NCBI RefSeq assembly: GCF_002278135.3
Contig: NZ_CP029425.2
Coordinates: 8,098,001 to 8,162,000 of the forward strand
From: Bradyrhizobium ottawaense
GTDB lineage: Bacteria > Pseudomonadota > Alphaproteobacteria > Rhizobiales > Xanthobacteraceae
Direction of reading: 5' to 3'
Length of the DNA: 64,000 nt
In this document: piece after piece, positions 33,712-43,011 of the stretch
How positions within the stretch are numbered: position 1 is the first letter of the stretch
How the letters are laid out: each line of letters begins with the position of its first letter
Made by a program: the position numbers and the translations under genes
Notes under the pieces: model-generated
What the model was told of the DNA's origin: nothing
Database searches by the model: none
Seen by the model: only the letters and a program-made list of their open reading frames with translations

Positions 33712-34521
33712 TCAGGCGGCGGCCGCCGTTCCAAGTGCCGGGACGCCCGCGGGCGCCGGGTCAGGCATGGTGCCCATGACGTCGGCGGCTTCGAGATCGT
33801 AAAGCTCGCGCGCGACGTGGTCGGTCAGTGCGGCCGGCGCGCCGTCGAACACCACCCGGCCCTGCGCCATGCCGATCAGGCGGTCGCAATAGCTGCGCGC
33901 CAGATCGAGCGAATGCAGATTGCAGATCACGGTGATGCCGAAATGCTTGTTGATGCGCAGCAGCGCATCCATCACGATCTTGGTGTTGCGCGGATCGAGC
34001 GATGCGATCGGCTCGTCGGCGAGGATGATGTCGGGCTGCTGCACCAGCGCACGCGCGATCGCGACGCGCTGCTGCTGGCCGCCGGAAAGCTGGTCGGCGC
34101 GCTGGGCCGCGAGCGACGCGATGTCGAACTGTTCGAGCGCGGACATCGCCAGCGCCTTGTCCTGCTCGGGCCACACTTGCGACAGCGAGCGCCAGGCCGG
34201 CATCGTCGCAAGCCGTCCCATCAGGACGTTGGTGAGGACGTCGAGCCGGCCGACCAGGTTGAATTGCTGGAAGATCATGGCTGAGCGCGCCCGCCACTGC
34301 CGCAGCTCCTTGCCGCGCAGCGCGGTGACGTTGATGCCGTCGAACAGGATGCGGCCCTGCGTCGGCGTCGCGAGACGATTGATGGTTCGCAGCAGCGTCG
34401 ACTTGCCGGCGCCGGACCGTCCGATCACACCGACGAAGCCGCCGGAGGAGACTTGAAACGAAGCGTCGTCCACCGCGGCTTTCGCGCCGAAGCGACACGT
34501 CAGACCTTCCACCACCAGCAT
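33712..34521 (-). CDS. phnC: Phosphonate ABC transporter ATP-binding protein PhnC
   Basis: ATG 34519-34521 gives 269 residues ([22 protein letters not shown]). Walker [11 protein letters not shown]-loop [23 protein letters not shown], signature [17 protein letters not shown] and Walker [13 protein letters not shown] are all present, with the long PhnC-typical Q-loop segment. It energises the PhnDE transporter and is the first gene of phnCDE1E2. A PhoB-like box lies 43 bp upstream (34564-34582). A 9-residue longer start (34548) is possible but less typical. Confidence 0.95.
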   Translation of the reverse strand: MLVVEGLTCRFGAKAAVDDASFQVSSGGFVGVIGRSGAGKSTLLRTINRLATPTQGRILFDGINVTALRGKELRQWRARSAMIFQQFNLVGRLDVLTNVLMGRLATMPAWRSLSQVWPEQDKALAMSALEQFDIASLAAQRADQLSGGQQQRVAIARALVQQPDIILADEPIASLDPRNTKIVMDALLRINKHFGITVICNLHSLDLARSYCDRLIGMAQGRVVFDGAPAALTDHVARELYDLEAADVMGTMPDPAPAGVPALGTAAAA

Positions 34522-34563
34522 GCAGGACTCCAGATTAGCTGGAGCCAACCGCTAACGCCCGCG

Positions 34564-34582
34564 CTTGACACTTGTGTGACAC
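34564..34582 (-). promoter_or_regulatory. Candidate PhoB box upstream of phnC
   Basis: On the minus strand GTGTCAC-ACAA-GTGTCAA gives two TGTCA-containing 7-mers at 11-bp spacing, the layout of a PhoB box, 43 bp before the phnC start. It suggests phosphate-starvation induction of phnCDE1E2. Confidence 0.55.
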
Positions 34583-34619
34583 GGGCGTTGCACTGCGGCG
34601 ATGCTACACACCTCATCCC

Positions 34620-34648
34620 CTGTCATCGCCGCGTCATGACATCGTCAT
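34620..34648 (+). promoter_or_regulatory. Candidate triple PhoB box upstream of the acyltransferase-phnM2 operon
   Basis: CTGTCAT, GCGTCAT and TCGTCAT recur at exact 11-bp period (7-mers separated by CGCC and GACA). The first unit is the consensus half-site. It faces the plus-strand operon starting at 34695 and is the clearest PhoB-type site in the window. Confidence 0.68.
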
Positions 34649-34694
34649 CAAGCCGCTCGAAGAGGAACGCCCGCCCTCGCGCTCCGGATGCAAC

Positions 34695-35366
34695 ATGGCC
34701 GCCAAAACTCTTTCGGTCCAGCCGACCATCGATCCCTCGGCCAAACTGCATGAGACCAGGCTCGGCGCCTATACCGAGGTCGGCGCGCGCACCATCCTGC
34801 ATGAAGTGGCGATGGGCGATTACTCCTATGTCGTGAACGATTCCCAGATCACCTACACCACCATCGGAAAGTTCTGCTCGATCGCGGCCATGACGCGCAT
34901 CAATCCCGGCAATCATCCGATGCACCGCGCGACCCAGGCGCATTTCACCTATCGCTCGAGCGCCTACTTCGAAGGCGAGAGCGACGACGCCGAATTCTTC
35001 GACTGGCGGCGCCAGCATCACGTCCATATCGGCCACGACGTCTGGATCGGCCACGGCGCGATCGTGCTGCCGGGCCGCAACATCGGCACCGGCGCGGTGA
35101 TCGCGGCCGGCGCCATCGTCACCAAGGACGTGCCGGCCTACGCCATCGTCGCCGGCAATCCGGCCCGCATCGTGCGGCGGCGTTTCTCCGAGGAGATCGC
35201 CGGAAGGCTCGCGCGGCTCGCCTGGTGGGACTGGGATCACGACAAGTTGCGTGAAGCGCTGCCCGATTTCCGCAAGCTCGGGATTGAAGATTTTCTTGCG
35301 ACATACGAAGCAGGGGCGGCTCCCCTGACCAGATCCCTTACCAGCAAACGAAACGCGGTCGCGTGA
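34695..35366 (+). CDS. Phosphonate-associated hexapeptide acyltransferase (LbetaH fold)
   Basis: The start at ATG 34695 gives 223 residues ([20 protein letters not shown]); the longer frame includes the PhoB box. Left-handed beta-helix repeats are seen in [57 protein letters not shown] and [51 protein letters not shown]. This is the xenobiotic-acetyltransferase type found in phn operons (TIGR03308-like). It may acetylate aminophosphonates, a role played by PhnO elsewhere, which is inference. The stop overlaps the phnM2 start by 4 bp. Confidence 0.88.
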   Translation: MAAKTLSVQPTIDPSAKLHETRLGAYTEVGARTILHEVAMGDYSYVVNDSQITYTTIGKFCSIAAMTRINPGNHPMHRATQAHFTYRSSAYFEGESDDAEFFDWRRQHHVHIGHDVWIGHGAIVLPGRNIGTGAVIAAGAIVTKDVPAYAIVAGNPARIVRRRFSEEIAGRLARLAWWDWDHDKLREALPDFRKLGIEDFLATYEAGAAPLTRSLTSKRNAVA

Positions 35367-36556
35367 CAGACATTTTCCTTGAAGGCGGCCGGGCCCTGAT
35401 CGGCGCCGAACTCGTCGAAACGTCATTGGCGGTGTCGGGACAGGACATCGCGCAGGTCGATGCCTCACGGGGCCGGGCGCGGCTGATAATCGATTCGCGC
35501 AACCTGCTGGTGCTGCCCGGCATCGTCGACCTGCACGGCGACGCCTTCGAGCGGCAGATGATGCCGCGCGCCGGTGTCGACTTCCCGATCGACGTCGCGC
35601 TCGCCGACAGCGATCGCCAGGCGATCAGCAACGGCATCACCACCGTCTTTCACGCCACCACCTGCTCGTGGGAGCCGGGCCTGCGCAGCGCCGATAACGC
35701 GCGCGGCCTGATGGAGGCCATCGAGCGGCAGCGTCCGCAGTTCGCCGCGGACACCCGCTTCCATCTGCGGCACGAGACCTACAATCTCGGCGCCGAGGCC
35801 GAGATCAGCGAATGGCTCGACGAAGGCCGGGTCGACCTGTTCGCTTTCAACGACCACATGGACGGCACGGTCGCCGACATGGCCAAGCCGCGCAAGCGCA
35901 ACCGCATGGTGGAGCGCACCGGGCTGTCAGCTGAGGAATTCGACCGGCTGGTCGAACGCGTGGTCTCGCGCGCCGACGAAGTGCCGGCTTCGGTTGCGCG
36001 GCTGGCCGCCGCGGCGCGCGCAGCCGAGGTGCGGATGCTCTCGCACGACGATGCGACGCCGGCGATGCGCCAGGAGTTTCGCGAGCTCGGCGCTGACATC
36101 GCGGAGTTTCCGATCAACGAGGAGACGGCGCGGGCGGCAGCAAGCCACGGCGATGCCATCGTCTACGGCGCGCCCAACGTCGTGCGCGGCGGCAGCCACA
36201 CAGGCTGGACGAAGGCCTCCGACATGATCGCCAAGGGGCTCTGCTCGGTGCTGGCGTCCGACTATTATTATCCCGCGCAGCTGCTTGCCGCGTTCCGCCT
36301 CGCCGCCGATGGCGTGCTGCCGCTGACGGAAGCCTGGAATCTGGTCTCCGCCGGCCCGGCGCGCGCCACCGGCCTTGCCGATCGCGGCGTGCTCGCCGAA
36401 GGCCGCCGCGCCGACATTCTGCTGATCGACGACAGCGTGAAGCTGCGGCCGCGGCTGATCGCGGTGATATCAGGTGGCAAGCTCGTCCATCTCACCGATG
36501 CGACGCGGCTGCTCACTGCTGAGGCGACGCCCCGCGAGGCTGTCGTCGCGGCCTAA
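35363..36556 (+). CDS. Second PhnM-type triphosphate diphosphatase
   Basis: GTG 35363 overlaps the preceding stop, giving 397 residues. PhnM-family marks are [80 protein letters not shown] and [19 protein letters not shown]. Compared with copy 1 (24183) the metal motif is HGDAFE instead of HTDHLE, and overall similarity is moderate, so it is an old paralogue and may act on a different phosphoribosyl triphosphate or duplicate the step. It shares an operon with the acyltransferase and the 2H protein under the PhoB-type box. Confidence 0.9.
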   Translation: MTDIFLEGGRALIGAELVETSLAVSGQDIAQVDASRGRARLIIDSRNLLVLPGIVDLHGDAFERQMMPRAGVDFPIDVALADSDRQAISNGITTVFHATTCSWEPGLRSADNARGLMEAIERQRPQFAADTRFHLRHETYNLGAEAEISEWLDEGRVDLFAFNDHMDGTVADMAKPRKRNRMVERTGLSAEEFDRLVERVVSRADEVPASVARLAAAARAAEVRMLSHDDATPAMRQEFRELGADIAEFPINEETARAAASHGDAIVYGAPNVVRGGSHTGWTKASDMIAKGLCSVLASDYYYPAQLLAAFRLAADGVLPLTEAWNLVSAGPARATGLADRGVLAEGRRADILLIDDSVKLRPRLIAVISGGKLVHLTDATRLLTAEATPREAVVAA

Positions 36557-36574
36557 ATTGGTTATGCTGAGGCG

Positions 36575-37273
36575 ATGACAGGTTTTCCCCGCTACGCGAT
36601 CTATTTTGCCTCCGGCAGTGACAGCGCGCTGTCCCGCTTCGGCGCCGAGTTGCTCGGCTACGATGCCTACACCGGCAACGAATTGCCGTTCCCGCATGAT
36701 GCGCTGCATGTCGCGCCGGACTGGCGCGACGTCAGCGCCGATCCACGCAAATACGGCTTTCACGCCACGCTGAAGGCGCCGATGGCGCTCGTATCAGACA
36801 GGACCGAAGCGGAACTGATGGCCGCCTGCGCCGCATTCGCCGGCAAATCGCGGCCGCTTGCCGTGATCCGGCCCGTGGTCGATGCCATCAGCGGCTTCAT
36901 CGCCGTCATTCCGGCCGAGCCGGTCGAGGCGCTCCAGCAGCTCGCCGCCGATTGCGTCCGCGAATTCGACTCGTTTCGCGCCGCGCTGTCGGCGGGCGAT
37001 CGGGCGCGGCGCAAACCCGAGAAACTCAGCGAGCGGCAGCGCGACTATCTCGACCGTTGGGGCTACCCTTACGTGATGGAAGAATTCCGCTTCCACATGA
37101 CGCTGACGGGGCGGCTGGATGCCGAGCGCCGCGGACCGATCCTGGAGATGCTGAGGCCGCGGTTTGCGACGCTCGGTCTCGATACGCTGGCGATCGACCG
37201 CATCGCGCTATTTCGGCAGGATGATGCGGCGGCAAGATTCCACATCGTCGACGAGTGGCCTCTGGCGCGATAG
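36575..37273 (+). CDS. DUF1045 protein of the phosphonate operon (2H phosphoesterase-like)
   Basis: 232 residues (MTGFPRYAIYFASGSDSALS). Two HxT motifs, HATLKAP (His63, Thr65) and HMTLTG (His174, Thr176), are the hallmark of 2H phosphoesterases, which open cyclic phosphates. DUF1045 (TIGR03223) is known from phn loci but is not well characterised. C-P lyase releases a ribose 1,2-cyclic phosphate that PhnP normally hydrolyses; no PhnP (metallo-beta-lactamase fold) is in this locus, so this protein is a good candidate for that step. The function is inference; the motifs are directly seen. Confidence 0.85.
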   Translation: MTGFPRYAIYFASGSDSALSRFGAELLGYDAYTGNELPFPHDALHVAPDWRDVSADPRKYGFHATLKAPMALVSDRTEAELMAACAAFAGKSRPLAVIRPVVDAISGFIAVIPAEPVEALQQLAADCVREFDSFRAALSAGDRARRKPEKLSERQRDYLDRWGYPYVMEEFRFHMTLTGRLDAERRGPILEMLRPRFATLGLDTLAIDRIALFRQDDAAARFHIVDEWPLAR

Positions 37274-37276
37274 ACC

Positions 37277-37990
37277 TCAGCGCCAGCTCGCAAGATTCAA
37301 GGCGAGCGCCACCGCGCCAACCAGAACGAGGCTGGCCGCCCAGACTGCATCCAGATTGAACCAGCTTCGCGAGACGAACCTCAATCCAAGATGGCGGTAG
37401 ACCAGCCACGCCAGACATCCGCCGGCGCCGACCATGGCGGCAACATGCACCAGGGACACCAGCACCGCCATCCCCAGACTTGTCTTCATCAGCGCGCCCG
37501 CCGCTTCATGGCCGGCATCGAATTCGAAGGCCTGGCAGAGCCCGAGATAGATCGGCACGAGCATCAAGGCGGCGCCGTGAGCGATGGCGACGGCAAATGA
37601 CCAGAGCGCCAATTGCGTCGGCGGAATTCGTGCCAGCGCGCGGGGATGACGCCGCGCGATCAGCCGATAAACGCCGAAGCCGATGACGAGAAGGCTCGCG
37701 CCAATCTGGATCGAACGCTGCCACTCGGCCAGCACGAGCAGGAACGCGAATGGCAGCAGCACGAGAAATGTTGCCAGGAGATGCCCGGCCGACAGGGCCC
37801 ACAACGCACGAAAGAGCGCGCGCGGGCTCTTGTCCATGAGCCCGGCCGAAACGGCGAGCGGCCATCCCATCCCCGGATTGACTCCGTGATAGAGGCCGCT
37901 CGCGACAAGGGCGAGCCACAGCCAGCCAAGCGCCGGGCTCGCGTGCCCACCATCTAGACCGACGGGTAGCAAAAGGAGTCCGTCGAACAA
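37277..37990 (-). CDS. Hypothetical membrane protein paired with the selenium-binding protein
   Basis: 237 residues with six or seven helices: LGWLWLALVASGLYHGVNPGMGWPLAVSAGL, GHLLATFLVLLPFAFLLVLAE, IGASLLVIGFGVYRLIARR, LALWSFAVAIAHGAALMLVPIYLGL and further C-terminal helices. GLYHGVNPGMGW and IAHGAALM place His and Gly inside helices, reminiscent of NicO/HupE-type metal permeases or sulfite-exporter-like proteins, but I cannot name the family. The gene starts within the 3' end of the selenium-binding protein gene (37-bp overlap), so co-expression and a shared task are likely. Confidence 0.78.
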   Translation of the reverse strand: MFDGLLLLPVGLDGGHASPALGWLWLALVASGLYHGVNPGMGWPLAVSAGLMDKSPRALFRALWALSAGHLLATFLVLLPFAFLLVLAEWQRSIQIGASLLVIGFGVYRLIARRHPRALARIPPTQLALWSFAVAIAHGAALMLVPIYLGLCQAFEFDAGHEAAGALMKTSLGMAVLVSLVHVAAMVGAGGCLAWLVYRHLGLRFVSRSWFNLDAVWAASLVLVGAVALALNLASWR

Positions 37991-39354
37991 TCGCCGCCCT
38001 CCAGCCTGATCTGGTGCGCACGATAGCCGTCCGGGAAGCTCACGAAATAGTCCTTGTCGAGCTCGAGGCCGCCGTTGCGACCGACATTGGCCATCACCTC
38101 CACGCCCGGAACCCCATCGGGATAGAACTGGTCGTCCCAGGTGGAATAGAGCGAATTGGTCCAGTACACGCGCCTGCCGTCGCGGCTGATCTCGACCATT
38201 TGCGGGCCGGCCGCAAAGGACTTGCCATTCGGATGCGCTGTACGGCGTGCGATGCCGCCGATGTGGACGGAGCCCGCAAGCTTCGGCTTTCTGGGATCGG
38301 TGACGTCGTACTGGCGCATTTCACCGGTGCCCCAGCACGACACATAGAGAAACCGGTCATCCATCGACAGGTCGATGTCGGTCACGAGCGGCGGCACGGC
38401 GCCAAATCCCTGCAGCAGCGGCGGGAGATTCTCCTTTGGCGCGGGTTCGGGCGGGATCGTTGCCGTCTTCTCGGCGTGGAATTTCCCGCCTTCGCGCCAC
38501 CAGGTCCAGATCGATGCTTCGAGATTGGTGGTGTCGACCACGACGCCCACGAAGCCGTATTCGCGAACCGGATCGTGCGCAGGCCGCACCTCGAGCGCCA
38601 TCTGATGATTGGCGCCAAGGTCGATGGTCTGCACGTTGCGCCGGGCGCGAAGATCCCAGAAGTGGAGACGATGGCCATATTTATTCGCCAGCAGATCCTC
38701 CGGGACGATCCCGTTCTCGAACTGCGGCGGCAAGGCCCATTCGCTCGTCACCATGTAATCGCGCGGCAGATTCCACCAGAAGTCATAATGCAGCGCCTGC
38801 GGACCGCGGTCGATCTCCCATCGTCCGAGGACCTCGAACGTCTCGCAATCCATGATGAAGACGCCTGGTGGCCCGTTGGTGCCGTCCTTACCGCCACCAC
38901 CCAGCGTGCTCACGTAAATGCCGTCCGGCCCGCAATGGATGGTGTGCGGCCGCGAATAGCCGGTCTTCTTGAAGATTTCCTCGGGCTCGATGATCTTGTG
39001 GATCTTGGCTTTGGTCGGATCTGGCTTGGTATCGATGATGTAGATCCGCGACGAACGGATTCCGGGGATGATGAGATAGCGCCGCTCGATGAAGGCATGT
39101 CCGGCGAGCGGCGACAGAGCGGAGGAGCAGGCATTCCAGCCGAAGTGGTGAAACTCATCACCCTTGTTGGGCATCGTCACGGTGTGGACGATCTGGCTGT
39201 AGGTCGGCGATCCCGGCTTGACGTCGATGACCGCGAGAGCATCCGGCTTCGAGAAATCCGGACTGAGCAGCAACGTGTAGGCGAAGTTCTCCGCAGGTGC
39301 TTCCATCGCAAGCCTGGGCGATGCGTGAAATGTGGGATCCGGCCTCATCGTCAT
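37954..39354 (-). CDS. Selenium-binding protein / methanethiol oxidase family (SBP56)
   Basis: 466 residues of the SELENBP1/MtoX beta-propeller: DEFHHFGWNACSS near 70, YLIIPGIRSSRIYIID, RPHTIHCGPDGIYVSTLGG, ALHYDFWWNLPRDYMVTSEWALP, VTDIDLSMDDRFLYVSCWGTGEMRQYDV and a C-terminal HQIRLEGGDCSTDSFCYPSV. Bacterial members oxidise methanethiol to formaldehyde, sulfide and peroxide and bind copper. No export signal is obvious here, unlike some MtoX. It overlaps the downstream membrane protein gene. The assignment to the family is firm, the reaction less so. Confidence 0.92.
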   Translation of the reverse strand: MTMRPDPTFHASPRLAMEAPAENFAYTLLLSPDFSKPDALAVIDVKPGSPTYSQIVHTVTMPNKGDEFHHFGWNACSSALSPLAGHAFIERRYLIIPGIRSSRIYIIDTKPDPTKAKIHKIIEPEEIFKKTGYSRPHTIHCGPDGIYVSTLGGGGKDGTNGPPGVFIMDCETFEVLGRWEIDRGPQALHYDFWWNLPRDYMVTSEWALPPQFENGIVPEDLLANKYGHRLHFWDLRARRNVQTIDLGANHQMALEVRPAHDPVREYGFVGVVVDTTNLEASIWTWWREGGKFHAEKTATIPPEPAPKENLPPLLQGFGAVPPLVTDIDLSMDDRFLYVSCWGTGEMRQYDVTDPRKPKLAGSVHIGGIARRTAHPNGKSFAAGPQMVEISRDGRRVYWTNSLYSTWDDQFYPDGVPGVEVMANVGRNGGLELDKDYFVSFPDGYRAHQIRLEGGDCSTDSFCYPSV

Positions 39355-39738
39355 GGCACTGCCTCCCTGTTCTGTCGGTTCGCGCCAACCTGGCTCGGGA
39401 TAACGGCATTATGAAGAGGTGTTACACGATGTCTCGAGATGCTCCGCGGGGCCTGGTTGGCGAACGTACCCTACTTCATCGCCGGGCTGCGGGAAACGGC
39501 CGAACCGCGCTAATTCGACGCCTTCAGCCAACTGGGGAAGCTCGCGAGTGAGGCTGGAGGGCGGGCCTCACACTCGATGTCGTCCCCGCGAACGCGGGGA
39601 CCCATAATCCCAGGGAGTGGTTATCAAGCGAGCTGCCAACTCCGAGTCTTCGCCACACTTCTCTCTGTGGCTATGGGTCCCGGATCTACGCGCGCTTGAG
39701 GCGCGCTTGTCCGGGACGACACTGAGTGTTTGGTACCG
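39355..39738. repeat. Gene-free stretch with a palindromic repeat (about 39573-39726)
   Basis: CACTCGATGTCGTCCCCGCG on the left and GGGACGACACTGAGTG on the right are roughly inverted ends; inside are CCGCGAACGCGG and ACGCGCGCTTGAGGCGCGCTTGT hairpins. This is another genus-type dispersed repeat. The sequence 39355-39570 should hold the promoter of the selenium-binding protein gene; no gene is seen. Confidence 0.5.
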
Positions 39739-40689
39739 CTACTTCCCCCACCGCAGCGCCAGCGCGTCGCGCTCCTTGGCGAGTTCCAGCAGGCCCGCGC
39801 GCGTGGCCGGATGCAGCGGCTGCAAGGGGTGGCGCACCGCGTCCGACTTGATCACGCCGCCGGCCTGCATCATCGCCTTGCAGGCGATCAGGCCGCATTG
39901 GCGGTTCTCGTAGTTGATCAGCGGCAGCCAGCGCTCGTAGGCGGCCTTCGCTTCCTCGCGCTTCCCGGCGAAATAGGGATCGACGATCTGGCGGATGCCG
40001 TCGGGATAGCCGCCGCCGGTCATCGCGCCGGTGGCGCCGGCGTCGAGATCGGCGAGCAGCGTGATCGCCTCCTCGCCGTCCCAGGGGCCCTCGATGTCCT
40101 TGCCGCCCGCCTCGATCAGGCTGCGGAGCTTTGAGGCCGCGCCCGGCACCTCGATCTTGAAATAGCGGATGTTGGCGAAGTCGCGCGCCAGCCGCGCCAG
40201 CAGCTCGACCGACAGCGGCGTGCCCGCGACCGGCGCATCCTGGATCATGATCGGAATGGTGATGGCGCCGGAGAGCACCTTGAAGAATTCGACGATGCCC
40301 TTCTCAGGGACGCGGAAGGTCGCGCCATGATAGGGCGGCATCACCATCACCATCGCGGCGCCGGCGGCTTCGGCCTGCTGGCTGCGCGCGGCGCAGACGG
40401 CCGAGCTGAAATGCGTGGTGGTGACGATCACGGGAACCCGGCCCGCGACATGCTCCAGCACCGCATGCATCACGGTTTCCCGCTCGGCATCAGTGAGCAC
40501 GAACTGCTCGGAGAAATTGGCGAGGATGCAGAGGCCGTTCGAGCCGGCATCGATCATGAAATCGATGCAGCGGCGCTGGCCCTCGAGGTCGAGCTCGCCG
40601 CGCTCATCGAAGATGGTGGGCGCGACCGGGAACACGCCGCGATAGGGGCGCTGGGCCTTGTGTGGGGTGACCGGCATCGAACTCTCCAT
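39739..40689 (-). CDS. Dihydrodipicolinate synthase (DapA) family aldolase/lyase
   Basis: 316 residues: YRGVFPVAPTIFDERGELDLEGQRRCIDFMIDAGSNGLCILANFSEQFVLTDAERETVMHAVLEHVAGRVPVIVTTTH, MVMPPYHGATFRVPEKGIVEFFKVL and IRYFKIEVPGAASKLRSLIEAGG with the Schiff-base lysine at YFKIE. The GGxPxxxTPF motif of true DapA is changed (FPVAPTIFD), so it is not the lysine enzyme; it is likely a sugar-acid or keto-acid aldolase. It is monocistronic with no informative neighbours. Confidence 0.88.
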   Translation of the reverse strand: MESSMPVTPHKAQRPYRGVFPVAPTIFDERGELDLEGQRRCIDFMIDAGSNGLCILANFSEQFVLTDAERETVMHAVLEHVAGRVPVIVTTTHFSSAVCAARSQQAEAAGAAMVMVMPPYHGATFRVPEKGIVEFFKVLSGAITIPIMIQDAPVAGTPLSVELLARLARDFANIRYFKIEVPGAASKLRSLIEAGGKDIEGPWDGEEAITLLADLDAGATGAMTGGGYPDGIRQIVDPYFAGKREEAKAAYERWLPLINYENRQCGLIACKAMMQAGGVIKSDAVRHPLQPLHPATRAGLLELAKERDALALRWGK

Positions 40690-40806
40690 CCCTGATCTGT
40701 CTTACGTCTGGCGCCGCATAGGTGACGCGGCGGCACAGATGTAGCCGCCGGAGGGACCTGCGGCAATGCCGAACGCGCGACGTCAGATGGAGAAACTGAA
40801 GCGAAA

Positions 40807-42888
40807 CTACGCGGTCTTGACCGCGCCCAAAAAGCCCTCGACCGCGACGCGGAGGCGGTCGGCGTCGGCCGACATCTTCTTGACGGATTCCGACAAGACC
40901 GTGCCGGCGTTGCCGGTCTCCTGATTGAGCCTGGCGACGCTGCCGATGGTGTCGGTGACTTCCCGCGTGCCCTGCGCGGCCTGCTGGAAGTTGCGCGAGA
41001 TCTCGGTGGTGGCCGCGCGCTGCTGCTCGACGGCGGCGGCGATCGCCGTCATCTTCTCGTCGATGCCGCTGATGGCGCCGCCGATGGCGCGGATCGCGGT
41101 CACGGCCTGGCCGGTGGCGCCCTGGATCTCCTCGACCTGACGCGAGATCTCTTCCGTCGCCGTCGCCGTCTGTGCGGCGAGGTTCTTGACCTCGCCCGCG
41201 ACCACGGCGAAGCCCCGGCCCGCTTCACCGGCGCGCGCGGCTTCGATGGTGGCGTTCAAGGCCAGAAGGTTGGTCTGGCCGGCGATGGCGTTGATCATCT
41301 TCACGACCTCGCCGATGCGGCTCGCGGTCTGGTCGAGGATCTCGACCGTCGCATTGGTCTGCTCGGCCTGCGACACCGCTTCGCGAGCCTCGCGGGCGCT
41401 CGACTGCACCTGCGCGGAGATCTCGCCGACGGATGCGGAGAGCTCTTCGGTCGCCGCCGCGATGGTCTCCAGATTGTTGGTGGCCTGCTCGGCGGCGGAG
41501 GAGACCGCCGCGGTCTGGCTGCTCGATTCCGACACCAGCGAGCGCACACCGGTTGCGGTGTCATCGAGCTCCCGCGTCGAGGCCACAACGCTGTGAATCA
41601 CCGCCTGCACGGTGTCGTCGAAACTGCGGCAGGCCTCGTCGACGGTGCCGGAGCGGGCCAGTTGCAAGGCCTGCTGCGATTCGCGCTCCCGGCCCAGGCG
41701 CTCTGCGGTCGCCGCGCTCTCGCGCAGGCTTTCGAGCGCCGCGGCCATGGTGCCGAATTCGTCGGGATGCCGGGATTGCGGCACCGGCGTCGCGTAGTCG
41801 TGCGCGCTGATGCGGGCGATGGCGTCGAGAATGGCGCGCACCGGGCGCATCAGGCGATTGCGCACCACGAACACACCGGTCAGCGTCACGGCAAGCGCGA
41901 GCAGAAACGCGAGCGATTGGACGATGAGGTTGGTGAGGGCTTTCGCCTGAACCATCTCGGCACGTGCGATCGACTGGTCGAGGGCCTTGTTGGCGACTGC
42001 GACGATGGGCGCGAAGGGCGACTGGCACAGCGCGTTCCATTCCGCGGCGGGCATCGCCGGCTTGCCGCTGCCGTCGAAATTCCGGGTGAGATCGCCGATC
42101 TGCTTGAGCACGCCGTCGGTCTTGGCCCGCGCCTCCTTCGCCGCATTGACGAGGTCGGCCGTCACGTCGGGCGCAGCCAGCAGCTCCTCCATCCCGGTCC
42201 AGCCGGCGGTAACGATGCCGTTCCAGCTCGCCACGGTCTGCTTCTGGGTCTCGTCGAGCGGCTTGCTGGCATTGACGTTCGGGCGCAGCGTCGAGCACTG
42301 GATGCCGTAACGGTCGCGCACCTGCCAGGCAAGGCGGCGGGCCTGGATCATGCGTGCGATGAAGGGGTCGTTCATCCAGGCGCGGTTCGACACCGCGGTG
42401 GACGCCAGGTTGGCGGTATCGATCACCTTGGTGACGGCATCGTACCAGGGTGCGGTGCGTTCCATCTTGCGTTCGGCACGCGGCAGCTTGGCCTCGTCGT
42501 AGAACAGCTGGAATTTCGGGGCGGCCTCGCTCCAGCGCTGCTTCAGCGTGCTTGCGAGTTCGTCGCGGCGGGCAAAGTCGACGGTCGAGAGCGCCGCGAC
42601 GATGGAATCATGGCCGGCCTGCTCGGCCTTCTCGGCAGCACCGAGCTTGGCGCGCGGATCGTCCTCGCCAAGCAGCGCGCTCTGAGCATCGCCGCGATTG
42701 TTACGCAGCGCGAGCACGCCGTGGAAGATCGCCTTGTCGGCATTCGCGAGACGTTCCGTCTCGAGACTCTCGCTGTAGCGGCCCAAGGCCCCCGCCATCT
42801 GGAACGCCGTCGAGGCCAGCGCGCCGACGGCCAGCAGGGCCATCAGCGTCAGGAGAAGGGAGCTTACCGATTTCTTAAACATTGCCAT
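40807..42888 (-). CDS. Methyl-accepting chemotaxis protein
   Basis: 693 residues: transmembrane helix 1 at about 10-32 ([20 protein letters not shown]), a periplasmic ligand-binding region to about 315, helix 2 ([21 protein letters not shown]), a HAMP domain ([24 protein letters not shown]) and a cytoplasmic signalling domain with the hairpin tip [40 protein letters not shown]. The ligand-binding region is helical, four-helix-bundle-like, but the ligand is unknown. No CheB/CheR-binding pentapeptide is seen at the C-terminus. No chemotaxis genes are adjacent. Confidence 0.94.
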   Translation of the reverse strand: MAMFKKSVSSLLLTLMALLAVGALASTAFQMAGALGRYSESLETERLANADKAIFHGVLALRNNRGDAQSALLGEDDPRAKLGAAEKAEQAGHDSIVAALSTVDFARRDELASTLKQRWSEAAPKFQLFYDEAKLPRAERKMERTAPWYDAVTKVIDTANLASTAVSNRAWMNDPFIARMIQARRLAWQVRDRYGIQCSTLRPNVNASKPLDETQKQTVASWNGIVTAGWTGMEELLAAPDVTADLVNAAKEARAKTDGVLKQIGDLTRNFDGSGKPAMPAAEWNALCQSPFAPIVAVANKALDQSIARAEMVQAKALTNLIVQSLAFLLALAVTLTGVFVVRNRLMRPVRAILDAIARISAHDYATPVPQSRHPDEFGTMAAALESLRESAATAERLGRERESQQALQLARSGTVDEACRSFDDTVQAVIHSVVASTRELDDTATGVRSLVSESSSQTAAVSSAAEQATNNLETIAAATEELSASVGEISAQVQSSAREAREAVSQAEQTNATVEILDQTASRIGEVVKMINAIAGQTNLLALNATIEAARAGEAGRGFAVVAGEVKNLAAQTATATEEISRQVEEIQGATGQAVTAIRAIGGAISGIDEKMTAIAAAVEQQRAATTEISRNFQQAAQGTREVTDTIGSVARLNQETGNAGTVLSESVKKMSADADRLRVAVEGFLGAVKTA

Positions 42889-43011
42889 GGGTCGGGGGCC
42901 TACTCTTCACGAGCGGCCACCTTGCATCGCGACATGCCAAGGTTTGGTTAAGACTTTAATCAAATACCTGCGGTTGTGCGCGGCCGCGCCTCCTGGGCTG
43001 GCCGCATCCCC

